A DNA stretch of 64,000 nucleotides, from contig MNCI01021017.1 in the NCBI GenBank assembly GCA_015680685.1, positions 381,952 to 445,951 of the forward strand, written 5' to 3'. Below, one piece after another: positions 32,290 through 43,862 of the stretch. Positions within the stretch are counted from its first letter, which is position 1; each line of letters begins with the position of its first letter. This stretch comes from Gnetum montanum. Its lineage: Eukaryota; Streptophyta; Gnetopsida; Gnetales; Gnetaceae. The position numbers and the translations under genes are program-made. The notes beneath the pieces were generated by a model. It saw only the letters and a list, made by a program, of their open reading frames with translations. It searched no databases and was not told where the DNA came from.

Positions 32290-35129
32290 GGGGTTACTAC
32301 GTTGTGCTAGGAGGTGGTGGCTCTTCCATATTATTCTTTCCTTTGCCTCTTCCTCCTAGTTTTAGAGGCTTGTGATGATGTAGTAACAATTGAAATTTCT
32401 CCTCCTCTATTCTAGGATTATGCATAGTCCATGCAGATGACCTGATGTGTGAGGGAACTGGCACATCTCACGGGCACGATAGCTGTAGAAACATTTAATT
32501 GGATTTTATATACCAAGCCCCAAACTATTGTCTCTCCTCTTCAAATTCCTTGGCCTTATCTCTCAACTCTTGATAATCAAAAAATTGTATAGCCATTTCT
32601 ACAACTACATCTTTTTATCCATGGTAGTCTTAACTACCTCTAATTATGCAATTGCAACCACTAGCTTGTCAAGAGCTACTTTGCAGTCAATAGCCTCCTT
32701 TTCATACAATGTGTATGTGGAAACTACCTACCTCTTGAGCTCATTGCATGGGCACCGTGATGTCAACATGGCCAAGTTGGTGTATCGAAGATTGGCCAAC
32801 TCCATGTACTCTTTTAGATTAGTAATCTACAAGTCCCAACTTTTAACCTCTGCTTGGTGAGTAAGGGCGTATGTATCCAAGATGTTTCTCTAGTCTGATC
32901 ATTGGGCCACAAAAGAATCTATCTGGCCATTTTCCATCCGAATTTCTTTTTCAATGACTTCTTTGTACATGCCCACCTACTCACAAAAGTGCTCTTTGAG
33001 GCACTCATGCTTTTTAGCCTCATTCTACCATGTGCTTATTTCAATGACTGACTTTTGTCAGATAGCACGTACCTCCTCCATAGAGAGGGCTCAATTTTCT
33101 TGGGCAAGGCAACTCATGTCATGGCTGACCTGCACCAGCTATTCTCTTAGGTAGTGGATGCTTTCTTCTAAAAAATTATTTTGCTACACAATGGTGGTCA
33201 ACTTATTATTTGCTGTAGTTAACTGCTTATTTTCTTCTTATAGGGTGGTAAGGGCCTTGAGATGCACATGGGTTCATGCTTTTATGGCAAAAGAATCCCA
33301 TACTGCATGTTGTCTTTCCTACACTAGGTTTTTATTCTCTTCTATCATCTGAGCCAATTGCTCAGTTTAAAAAGCCTCCATTGTCTCAAGTGGAATCAAT
33401 GAAGATGGATCCTACCTTTCCACCTTTAAGGTTGTAAGCTCTTGATGAAGCGTTTGGGCTTCCGCCTCTACATGCTCGACCCTCTGCTCGGTGATGATAA
33501 GTTTTTCTTTAGTTGAAATTACTTCAGAATGTGCTATAGTGACATCACTAGGGATGTCAAATAAGGAGGTCATAACCTACCCTATCTGCAGTAATCTGTC
33601 CAACACATCCTCATGTCTAGCCAGAGTCATGGTGGGACCAACCAATGTTTGCGCATCCTATGCACCTATGAGATCCATTGGTGGTACAATAGGGATGTGA
33701 AATGATTCTTTAATGTGATCCTTGATAACGTCCATTACACCTACCAAATCCTAACATTGCATGACTACCATTGTAGGCCCTTCACCGATTTCGAGCATTA
33801 CTTGAAATGATGTAGTGTTCCTAGAGATTTTTTGTGACCACTGGGCTTCTCGTCCAAACTGGGGTGAAACCTACCCTATAGAAGAATCAACAAACACCAT
33901 GGGATGGACTGCATCATCAAAAGAACTTAAAAGAGGCTTGAATCACCGAGTGTTCCCTAGCTCATGAGGTCTAAGATCTACCAGATATGGCTAACTACAA
34001 CCCTATAATCATAAGTTGACAGCTGTTGTTGAGATTGTTGAGATGGTGGTGGTAGTTTTTTAGACTATAGTCTATGGCTAGGTCCTACTTCCTGCTGCTA
34101 CTTGGCCTATGCCAACTAGTGCCTGAGCTATTTGACTTATTGCTCTAGTTGGGTAATGTATCGCTGCTCTTTTTGTTACTCTTCTTGTTCTTCCTCCTCT
34201 TCGAGATATTTTCTCAGAGGCGTTGGTTTGAGTAGTTATATAAAAGAAGCCTTTTGAGCTTTACAAGATACATCATTAGTATAACCAAGGATTCCAATAC
34301 ATTGACACAATTTCCAGATTAGATAGGGGAATGGAAAACTGAGGTTCCCCATCTTCACCTCTTTGAACTACTACTCGATCTCCATGAAGTATAGTTGGGG
34401 AATGTTGACTTGAAATTTTCCCATTAACATAGCACATCCCTAAGCCACATAGGTGGACAAATGATTGAACCCCTTCTTTGGGAACAAATCATATGTCCCA
34501 ATTTTGAAATAGGTATGCTCCTCCAAGCTCAGCCTGTTGTATGAATTATTCTTATCATCAAAAGAATGTTTCAACCATAGCTTACAACTCTCCAGATTAG
34601 GTCGAGTTGACAGAAATAGCAATCACGCTCCAACATTTGGTAAATTCAGGGCTTCAACAATTGCCTTGACAGAATAAGAGACTGTGACCCCATCAATTCT
34701 TACCGTGGTACCTTCTTCTCTACCATGCCAAAAAGAATAAGTCTCCCCAAGGTACCATTCTTCATTTTTAGAAAACATTGGCCAAAATGGAGATGCTTGT
34801 AATTACGTCCTCACTAACTGAGGGGCTAACTTCATGAATGGCCCAAAGTTCATTTCCACGATGACCAAGGCCAACGTGGGATGTGAATGAATGGCAACAA
34901 GGCATTCTGGCAACAACATGAGTCATTTTCCTTGTACTTGAGGTGTTTCCTCCACCTACAAAGATTGAGATTCAGTAGGGACTTTTGCAAGTGCTTCTTG
35001 ATGGATGCTAAATGACTATGCCTCCTGCTCAATTGGTGGCCCTTGCTAGCTAGTTTGACCGTAGTTTCCCCGAGGGTGTTTGCTTGATCTTTGTGATGGA
35101 TCACCTTAGGTTGCTCGTTTGGGGGCCAT
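32290..35129 (-). pseudogene. Plant transposon-protein/coiled-coil ORF, stop-riddled
   Basis: Start at 35129 (M-A-P-K-R-A-T). About 945 codons with roughly three dozen in-frame stops and few shifts. Residues about 150-300 (34700-34240) contain F-W-P-M-F, T-V-R-I-D-G-V-T-V-S-Y-S, A-L-N-L-P and G-N-L-S-F-P-F-P-Y-L-I-W-K-L-C. I judge this close to the 'putative plant transposon protein' domain often seen beside plant gypsy elements. Then comes an acidic/glutamine-rich part (E-E-E-E-Q-E-E at about 34195). A long coiled coil at 33650-32580 keeps one frame for more than 300 codons (E-N-K-Q-L-T-T-A-N-N-K-L; H-V-E-A-E-A-Q-T-L-H-Q-E-L). Position matches the env-like slot of Athila elements, but no membrane segment is evident. 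Confidence 0.55.
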
Positions 35130-37479
35130 ATGCAATTACACAAAACTTTAGGTTACTAAGGGATCCTTGTATTGATCACGTTACTCATCTATACCTTAGT
35201 TAACCTTTAGTGTATATTATAGCCATGTTAGATTGTAGAGTTAAGGCCTTACTTTCTTTTCTTTTTTTTCTTCAAAATGGTCTAATAAGATAGTTAAGGC
35301 ACTTAGGGATATGTAAAAAGTATCTTTGGCATGGTGGGCAATGTTTATTTATTCATTTAGCTTTGATTTTACTTAGTGTATTCATTGTTTACCCTCAGAA
35401 TACCTTTCGAGTGATAGCAATTTTTGAAGAAGAAATGTGACATTAGGTGAACACAACAAACCCCCCCCCCCCCATGACTGAGATGGACACTTCGGGGACA
35501 GATAGGCACAAATGGCATGAAAAATGGAGTGCAAACGAGCAAGCTATTATGTGTGGAAAAAGGGCATGCAAAGCTTAAAGTGCCAGAGAGAAAAAATGGC
35601 AAAATCTCCCCTTGCATTGTGACGTGAAAATGAAATTGGAATTGTACCTAAGTGTTGTATTTATAGATTTTATGACCCCAATATTAGGTACCTGACATTG
35701 AGGATCCGATATCGAAGCCCCTTATCAGAGTGCCTAGAAAAATGCTCAACCAACAATTTGACAAAGGGAGAATAATTCAAGGGTAGGAATAAAAGAGTTG
35801 AAGGTACCAAAAGATTAGGAACCTGGGAATCTCATCAAGATAACACTAGGGAAAGGAATAATGCACAAAAGTGAAGAGGGTATATAGTTAGGGAAAAGTA
35901 GAATGATATGCATTAAGGCATAGTGGAAGGTGCATAAATTGGGTGGTATGGAAAAACAAGTAAAAGGCACAAGAGTTACACAAGTAGGTCCTCCCCAAGG
36001 TAGGTGCATGCCCATGATGCCCTTGCATAACCATGCTAGAAGGTGTCCGTAGGCACCTAAGGTGTTAAATGCAACTAATACCTATTACACAACATCACAC
36101 GAACAAAAAATACATCACTAGTAGTAGAGAATTATGACTATTTATGTCAAAATCATAAATGAAAACATAGTGAATAGTGTAGTGAGGAATGGAAAGCATG
36201 GTGGAAAGAGAGAACATAGAATGGACTCCAAATATGAAGGTCATATGAAGCCCCTTGTGTGTTTAGTGGTTAAGGTGACTTGACAACAACCATCCAAAAT
36301 CCAGACCAAAAAAAACCACATCTAGTGGCCTTCCATCAAAACACCTGACCAATCCATCCTCTTAGGAAACATGGGTGTTTTCATGGATCAACCACCATCG
36401 CACCAAAAAGAAGAAAAGAGTAATAGAAAGTGCAGAAGGGCCTTAGTTAGAGGGATCCTTCAAGCATGGGTACATGTCTTTCTAGTTCCATAACCAGTGC
36501 TTATAGTCCATACTCCATTATTTCTTCTAAGGGGTGTGATTTGAATTTGCATAAGTTTTTTTTTCTTTTTCTTTTCTTTGGCTTTGCTTTGTCTTTTTTT
36601 TTTCTTTTTCTTTTGAATGTGAACGACACCATGCAAAGACATATTTGATGGGTTCAACTTCCTGGTGGTGTTCGACAGTGGAATGGCAAAAAACTGATGA
36701 TAACATCCACATGTTCAAGAGAATAAACTGATACAAGTGTATGAAATCCCCTTGAAGTCACACCCTTTCCGATTCCTTTGAATCCTTCTTCAAGGTGGAG
36801 GATACCAAGCCACTGATTCATTATAGTTTGATTAGAAAAAAAGGGCTCCATCCTTCCAAAATAGAGGGAAACCATAGAATTAAGTGGATAGAAAGATGAC
36901 ATGGACTCACCATTCACATAGTTAAACATTTATGATGGAGACAACATAGAAACAAATCCCCACCCCAAGTGGACCAAAGTGAAACTCACTTATTGATCGA
37001 GAACATTTAGGAATGGTAAACAAAATAAATTAAAACAAAACAAAATAAAAATAAAAATAACAAAAAAATAAAAAAAATGAAAATAAAATAAAATAAAATA
37101 ATGTAAAACATAAGAAAAGGGAGGATTAGTTCATAGTTAGAAAGGAATATAGCCTCAAGGACTAGGCATTGGAGGGTGATACAAACTAGCAAAAGGGTCC
37201 ATGCATTGTGGATACATGGTATAGGGTATGCTTCCTGGTGGTGTCACACACATGGCATAATGGTTGGGTCAGTATGCTGGTGTCGAAAATGGGATAACTT
37301 GAAATGTTCCTGGCATCCAACTAAGGTCGTGACAACTCGATGGGATGCATGGATTCTATTATCTCGACATAAAATCAGAATCCACAGTACTAGTCAAAAT
37401 AGAAGTAGAGACAATAAGGGACTTTGGTATATGTACAAAAGGTGGTAGATCTAAATGAAGGGACATGTTGCTAGGTTGC
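35130..37479 (-). other. Unassigned middle region of the Athila-like element
   Basis: No domain recognised. Landmarks are a run of 13 C at 35461-35473, a fragment resembling the Athila-like LTR at 35640-35730 ('atttataga..gaccccaatatta' and 'gatccgatatcg'), and purine/pyrimidine-skewed low-complexity tracts at 36555-36615 and 37015-37105. The place where pol would lie contains no RT or integrase motif. The LTR fragment hints at rearrangement or a second nested relic. Confidence 0.45.
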
Positions 37480-39281
37480 CCTTATGTAGGAGTAGTAGAT
37501 ATAATGGGTGATGTTTGGCCTTTACATTTTTTGGTGCGAATCATCCTGAAGAAGGGATGTTTGTGTGGCCATAAAGGCTTTCCATCTAATTGATCATTGG
37601 TACATACAATTTCTGCATAAGTAGCCACTTTTGGATATAAAAGATGTTGTGTTGAACCCTTAAAAATGGGTGATGACATGTGAAAGGGAAAAACATGAGA
37701 GCTTGGAAAAAATGATGAAGGATATATGGAATGCGGTGCTGACAACATGGGAGATGACACGCAACGATGGTATTTTGGTGAATGGTACACATGCAATGAA
37801 GAAGAAGATGATGAATGGAAACTTGTTGATGAAACATGCTATTGCACGTAGTACTCACATGAGTATGGATGGTGAGATGGCTGCCAAGTGGGTGATTGTC
37901 TTCCCCACGACTATGGTGGTTGCCATTATGGTTGACATTGACCATAAGGCTGAGGATGGTTCCTACCCACATGGTTATAGGATGAACCATAACCATATGG
38001 ATGGAAAGGTATTCTTCCAGGCTTGTGTTGGTGTAAGAACTTTGGATTTAGTGCAGAAGTTCAATGCTCCTGTAGATGTGAAAATATTGGGAATCGACCC
38101 TTTGGATGATCATTCCTCATCCATGTTTGTAATGAAGCTATCGACCTTGTTGTCAATATCAATGTGTTTCTCTTGTTGGCCTTTCATCTTGCTTGTTTCG
38201 CAATTGCTTCCTTTATGTTGAGATTCTTCATCAAGACTGTGTTGTGCCACACTCACTTTAGTAGGCTTGGCATATGATGAAGCACTATCTTGAAGCCATG
38301 TAGACATTCTATTCAACCTTGCATGGAATTCACTAATCAGTTATTGTATTGGAAAGGGAGGTTGGGACATCTCATTGTGGAAAGTTTCCTTATCCTGGTT
38401 AGTAACTATTTTTGTTACAAACATTAATTCCTATTGGTGGTTTTCCAAAATTTGTTGTTTACCAAATCCCCTTCTTCTTTAGCAACCCATTGAATTAGCC
38501 TTAAAATCTGATGGCCTTATAATTCGTATAATTGGCCCTTAGCATATGTTCCAAGGGTCTCTTGGGTTTGAGTACAAAGCCTATCTATGATGTGGTGAAG
38601 TTGTTCTTCCTAGGAGAAGCCATGGCTTGCACATTTATGCAACAAAGAGTAATAATCATCCAGGGCCAAATCCAAGGGCTCATATTCTATTTGTTGCCAT
38701 TCCTGGATTTGTTTTCATAATTGGGATACTCTAGTGTAAATTTGGTACTTGTCATTAAATAATTCTAACATTGTGGACCAATGCTTAATAGAATTAGGTT
38801 TCAACGATTGATACCACATGACAGCTTGATTGACAAGTGTCTGGGGGAAGAGTTTTAGCTTCTGCCACATGTTGTCAATATTCTGTAAGGCACATGCATC
38901 ATGGAATGCTTTCAAATACTATTATAGATTAGAATTATAGCCTCCTCTAAACCTAGCGATATACTTCATTTTGATTCATTTGATACAACTATCCTGTTGA
39001 TGCTTTTTGAGGATTCTAACAACCTCCTTAATGTTCACTAAGCTTCGAGTCGATAACAAGGGTTCACTTTCTCCAACAAACATCTCCATATATGGACGTT
39101 GAGTTGCATGAGTCTGATAACCCTATAGGTAGTTGCAATGATGATATGAGCGTTGTGTTCTTCGATGTCTATCATCGAATCTAGGATGATCACTCCATTC
39201 TGTGTCACTATATATAACATTGGTTCGCTAGTGAATAGTTTCACCACTAGATAAATCACTAATGTCATGTGCACAAGACAT
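37480..39281 (-). pseudogene. Athila-like gag pseudogene
   Basis: Start at 39281 (M-S-C-A-H-D-I-S-D-L), about 100 bases after the PBS. The capsid-type domain at about 38930-38560 is well kept: C-A-L-Q-N-I-D-N, then L-K-L-F-P-Q-T-L-V-N-Q-A, W-Y-Q-S-L-K-P-N-S-I, L-E-L-F-N-D-K-Y, and further on Y-S-L-L-H-K-C-A-S-H-G-F-S. This follows the A-x-x-W-(L/Y)-x-S-L-x-P-x-S-I pattern of Athila gag. The region beyond 38000 is His/Asn-rich and frame-shifted. Several stops replace glutamine-type positions. No zinc knuckle found. Confidence 0.65.
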
Positions 39282-39381
39282 GTTGAAGATGCGTGTGTGA
39301 CTTGTTACTCCTTGTTAAAAGATAGAGTGTGGAAATTCCTAAAATGAAGTTGTATGATATAACTATCTTAGATAATTAGCA

Positions 39382-39402
39382 CCATTCTTGGCAACGACAC
39401 CA
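39382..39402 (-). other. PBS, tRNA-Asp type
   Basis: On the - strand TGGTGTCGTTGCCAAGAATG follows the LTR by one base. It is close to TGGCGCCGTTGCCGGGAATC, the aspartate-tRNA complement used by Athila-group elements. This fixes the element's orientation. Confidence 0.75.
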
Positions 39403-39403
39403 A

Positions 39404-40155
39404 TGATGAGTAGCAAGGTACCCCTAGGCCCAACCATATGAATATGAGCGTGTACGTGCAATCCAGTCGAACTTCATGGATGGGCTAATCATGAGTTCTA
39501 AGATGGTTATTGTGCTTCATTGTTTGTTTTCTTCCCATGTTGGACTAGTGGAAGCTTTGTCACGTATGGTTTAGTCCAAAGTAAGGTTATGATGTAATGT
39601 TTTAACACTACTCCTACTATGGAACAATAATAAAGAGTTGATTAATTAAGGGTATGAAATAAATCCTACATTTAACCTAAGGTGATAAGTATCTAAACTC
39701 AATTGTCTATATGCACCTTGGGCTTCACGTAGTTGCCACTGGGATTACCAAACGCTAATTGCTACTGGGTTATCAAACAATACACTTATGTCTTCGCAAT
39801 TGGTTGTACTCATTCCACTTAATGACGGGGAACATAAATAACATTAGTTGGAAACCGTAATAAATAAAGAAATTAAAATTTTAATCTAAAGAAATCACAA
39901 ACATAAAGTGGATGTTGCAATGATGTAAATGATCTCGATCTTTATTGCTAAACATGTAATGTATCCAAGTACATTGTACTTAAATAAGGATGTTGTGCAA
40001 TCATAAACATCACATTGTGGGCATACACTTGAACTAAAATTGGAAAAATCTAACTGATTCTATCTATATCCATCTCTATCTCCCCTATGTAATATTTATT
40101 GGTGGGTATGGTAGAAATGACATCGGATATTCGACATCACTTACAGACCCCAATA
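39404..40155 (-). repeat. 5' LTR of the Athila-like element (U3 end truncated)
   Basis: Begins TGATGAGTAGCAAGG on the + strand and matches 31309-32123 until 'cagaccccaat' at about 40155. There the last about 80 bp (the outer U3 end) are missing and copia-like copy A resumes. Confidence 0.75.
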
Positions 40156-41537
40156 AAAGATTCATACAAATATATTAATGACAAAAGGGTAAGGGTTAGT
40201 TGCATGTAAAGGAGAAACTTGATGATGGAGGATCTCATCCTAAACATCAATAACCATATCAATATTTTAGAATCAACCAAGGTAAGTAATGGTAAGTATG
40301 ATTATTTCTTGACTTGCTGAACTTAGTTTTGATTAGTTTACTTCTAGAAATACTAGTGGTATGAAAATCTACTAATGAATGTAATTAATTAGAAATATTC
40401 ATAGATCCTTACTTGATCTTGAGTTGTAGATAAAAAATTGCTTTATGATCATTTACATGTCTATATTAAAAATATTTGAATTATTGAATCGATCTATTGA
40501 AGGATGCTATTGATGGAAGACATTGATTTTCCAAAGGACTCCACATTTAATCTTGGTATTACTTTGCAAATTTAGTGATATGATGCACAATTTGATGGGA
40601 TTTAAGAATGCATCTCTACAATGAGAAAGATGGCCCAAGAAAATACATTCAAGCAATAGATGTATTGAATTTGGAGAATTTGGGAGGAATTATAGCACAT
40701 GTGTAGGGGAAGCCTATCCTTTATCTATAACCATTTTTGGAGATCACCTGTGAAAGGGAAGTTTTCTAAGACTCTCATAGTCATTCAAGAAGGAAGCCAT
40801 TCCACTCTAGCACTCATAGAAAAATAATAAAGAAGAGCTTTACAAGCCTACTTAAAATTTTTTTAGATTTTGGTAATTCCATAGAGATAAATGTGTAAGT
40901 AAAAATAATTTTAGTAGTTTACCTTGAGATGTGGCGTTGGACTTTGGAGTTAGCATAGGTATATATATTAGCTTTATGTGATGAAGTATCAAGCATGATA
41001 AGTGGTGCAACTATCTTTTTAACATCATTTGCATTACTTATGATTATTGGATCTATTCAAGATATTGATATAAGTAGATCTTAAGGTTTTTAGTTTGATA
41101 CTTTGAAGATGTATGGGAAATTGTTCTCTTCTTGTAATGGAATTAACTTGAATTGTATTTTTTCCCATGTCCAAAAAGGGAAAGATAGTTTTATATATAT
41201 TTTGGTGATAGACCATTTATAATGGTTCTTATTATTCATCCATGAAATATTCTAATTTAGTATATATTACTTGGATATAGTGGCTTGTGGCTATCACTCA
41301 TGTTATATTATTGAATACATACTTTATCTAATATGACATGATGTTTCAGAGATAGCATACTTGTTTTTCAGTGCTAAACCTATGGAGTTTAGCCTTTTTC
41401 TTTACATGAAAACATTCTTGGATAGAAATTGAAAGGCTTTAATATATAGCTATGGGTAGCTCTTGATAGGAATTTTCTTGATAACCCCTATGAGACCTAT
41501 GTTGAAGGACATGTACCATTAACTTTTTTTCATCTTG
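40156..41537 (+). other. Distal internal part of copia-like copy A, non-coding
   Basis: Parallel to 60545-62035 in copy B, including 'ggtaagtaatggtaag' at about 40280, 'gacttccacatttaatcttgg'-type and 'catgatgtttcagagatag' blocks. No frame of use on either strand. In copy B this region leads to the PPT and 3' LTR, so it is the 3' untranslated or pol-replacing part. Confidence 0.55.
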
Positions 41538-42564
41538 TAAAGTTAATTAAAATAGCAAAAATGCTCAATGTATAAAGTTAAAGAAGTACAAATTATGTGC
41601 TCAAGTTCACAAGAAGCATGTTTGAATAGAGATTAAAGCCTGTTGAAGTTGGTAGGTTGTCAAACTCCATGATCTAGGTACTCTCCAACTCCACTCATCA
41701 AAGGCCTCTTGCTAGTCTTTGTTTGAATCTACAACTTTTGGGTGTAATTAGTGTGAAAAATGGTAATTGACTTTGGTTACAATAGAACTACGCTAAGAGT
41801 CTTTGGTGCTCAAGTAGATGCCAAATTGCTCCAAAAGTCTTGTAAGTGCTAAAAATTGATGTTTTAGTGCTCAAGGTTGCTATGGTGGTATGGTTGCAAA
41901 AAATGTGAATGAAATGTTCAAGTTTAACTTTTATAGGCTTTGAAATTGTTAAGTCTGGGTTGTAAATTTATGACATGACTACTAATATATTTATGTTGTT
42001 TGTAGGTGTTTCAGGCCATAATTCCTAGCGTAGTTGACCATTTATGACAATTTTTGATACCCAAGGACCATCAAATCAACACTAGATACTAAAAATAGTA
42101 AATTGACTATTGTGAATATGCTAGCTTCACCTCAACTATGCTGGCCATGGAGAGCTATGTTGGCATTATTGGAATTTGCTAGAAATGTGGTGACTAAGTT
42201 AGGCATGTGAATACTTTTGAATATGTAAGATGACTATGCTGGCCATGCTACAACTATTTGGAATTGTAGCAACTACACTAAAAATTACTGAAAAATTAAA
42301 AACCCAACACCACCAACATTGGCCTTGCAATATTCATGTTGGGTTTTGTGAAAACTATGCTAGGAATTGTTGGAAAATGGAAAACCCAACACCACCAATG
42401 TTGGGTGTAGGTGGCTCCAATGTGGTTGAGACTATACACACAAAAAACCATGAAAATGCCAACTTTGATATTCTCCAAGGCATTTTTGGCCTTCCCAAGC
42501 CCATATATAAACATAATACCACTTTTTCAACTTTGGAAGAGAGGCAGTAGTAACTTGTGAGGCA
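41538..42564 (-). repeat. 3' LTR of Tat-like copy 2 (inner end truncated)
   Basis: Aligns with 53171-54212. Shared landmarks: 'ctccatgatctaggtactc', 'aacccaacaccaccaacatt' and 'gaggcagtagtaactt' near the end. It ends gaggca, read TGCCTC on the - strand. About 230 bp present at the other end of the right LTR are missing. It contains a small perfect hairpin at 42385-42405 (CCCAACA..TGTTGGG). Confidence 0.75.
42504..42511 (+). promoter_or_regulatory. TATA-like box in LTR facing the antisense gene
   Basis: TATATAAA on the + strand in the context gcccatatataaacat, 53 bases before the LTR edge. It points away from the LTR's own element and toward the + strand gene block at 43863-47546. The right LTR has TATATAGA at the same place (about 54151). 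Confidence 0.4.
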
Positions 42565-42590
42565 TTTCTTAATTTTTTTTCTTTTGTAAA
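42565..42590 (-). other. PPT of Tat-like copy 2
   Basis: The - strand reads AAAAGAAAAAAAATTAAGAAA directly before the LTR start TGCC. Almost entirely purine. Confidence 0.55.
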
Positions 42591-42645
42591 AATGGCTAAA
42601 AAATTGTGTGCTCTCAAGTTTTGGATATTTATTTTATCCTTTTAT

Positions 42646-42940
42646 GGTTCAAATAGTTCTAGAATCACTAAATTCCGATTTGTAGTTAATTTTTGGTGAA
42701 TTTTTTCATGAGTTGGTGCAAAGTAAGGTTTTTGGCTTTCATGGTTTTCTTTTTATGTTACTTTTGCATTTTTTATGCAAAAAAGGTTATGAATTTTTGG
42801 GTTTTTAGGTTTTGGATTTTTAGTTTGTGGTTTAACTATTCAAATGGCTATGGAATCATTGAATTTGGATCTATAGTTAGTTTTCTATGAATTTTTTCAT
42901 AAATCAATGTATGCTGAAATTTTTGGTTTCTATGGCTTTA
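42646..42940 (+). repeat. Diverged tandem duplication, ~188-bp offset
   Basis: 'ggttcaaatagttctagaatcact..gaattttttcatgagttggtgc..ggctttcatgg' is repeated about 188 bases later as 'actattcaaatggctatggaatcat..gaattttttcataaatcaatg..ggtttctatgg'. It lies between the LTR and the first recognised exon of the antisense block, where a promoter or 5' UTR would be. Confidence 0.6.
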
Positions 42941-43862
42941 CCCTTATGAAAGTGGATAACGTATATACTTGGAAATTTTTTTCAATGAAAATCCTACGTT
43001 CCTAGGGATTTTATAAAGTGTTGGAAAGGATTTGAAATTATTTTTATTAGTTTAAATAGATTTTTGATATTTTTCATCAATGATCCCTTATGGTTGTTTT
43101 CTCGAGTTTCATACTGTAGTGCAACTTTCAGTTGAATTTTGTTATGGTTTTACATTATTGTAAATATTTTTTCTAAACATGGGACCATAGTGTAGATGCT
43201 CAATTTTGTTGAATTTCATCTATACTCTATCCCTAGACTTAGGAAAAAATTTTAAGTTCTAAATTATCATTTTTGTTCTTGTGTAAACTATCTTGTATAG
43301 TTGTAGTTTTGATTATGAAAACTACAAACCTCCCTGGCTATATAGGTAGCATTAGTACAGTTTTTGCATGTTTGTGGAAATTTTCATAGGTTCATAAGGT
43401 TATTTACAAGTTATATCAATAATCACTTAAATTTTTCTAAAATTTTTAACTAGCCTACTAGAGTTTTTACTACAACTAATTTCACTATTGACTATGATTT
43501 CTAATAAAATTTTTGTAAAATTCAATTTAAGCTTTTATGACTATTATAGTAGGTACAAGATAGTTCTTATTTCTTTAATGTTTTTACATAAACATATTAT
43601 TATTTTTATGTATATCTCACCATGGAACTACTATCGATTGTTAGTTGACTACTTGGTTCTTTTTCTTTCTTACACATAAACTGGTTATGATTTTGGTTAT
43701 CACATTGTTTTGGGTTTTAAGTGTTACAAACTGTGAATTTTACTATCTCGCTTTAGTGAGAATGTTGACATTAAGGTTATGATAATTTTTTTTGTTTAAT
43801 AGTTAATTATCTTTGGGTATGGTCATCTATGGTTTTAATAATTTTTTTTTTTTGTGTGCAAG
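42941..43862 (+). other. T-rich region upstream of the NIF-like exon
   Basis: No frame recognised. The T-rich stretch ending ttttttttttttgtgtgcaag at 43862 is a convincing 3' splice site, so the last part is probably intron of the antisense gene block. Confidence 0.45.

Larger units (their letters stand above)
31309..40155 (-). mobile_element. Athila-like Ty3/gypsy element without pol, - strand
   Basis: LTRs at 31309-32123 (3') and 39404-40155 (5', end truncated). On the - strand: tRNA-Asp-type PBS, gag start at 39281, about 2 kb of unassigned sequence, a long frame with coiled coil (35129-32290), PPT and 3' LTR. PBS type, gag pattern and ORF order fit the Athila group, but no protease, RT, RNase H or integrase motif is present. 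It is nested in copia-like copy A; the join after 'gaaattattttt' can be read against the uninterrupted copy B at about 58068. Confidence 0.65.
29325..41537 (+). mobile_element. Copia-like element copy A, split by an Athila-like insertion
   Basis: Left part 29325-31308: LTR lacking its first about 215 bp, PBS, gag. It stops at 31308 where an Athila-like LTR begins with TGATGAG. The right part 40156-41537 matches the region 60545-62035 of copy B, which lies downstream of gag there. So the two halves are one element interrupted by 31309-40155. The right end is cut at 41537 by the Tat-like LTR, so its 3' LTR is missing. No pol domain in either half. Confidence 0.65.

Noticed and set aside
36460-36736. 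Lysine-rich small proteins read from a purine/pyrimidine tract
   Set aside because: Low-complexity A/G sequence on the - strand produces them; no conserved residue pattern or supporting context.
37586-38221. Two overlapping frames of 136 and 183 codons on opposite strands
   Set aside because: Both lie in the His/Asn-rich decayed tail of the Athila-like gag. Open length here reflects composition; neither shows a known domain. The + strand frame opposes the element's coding direction.
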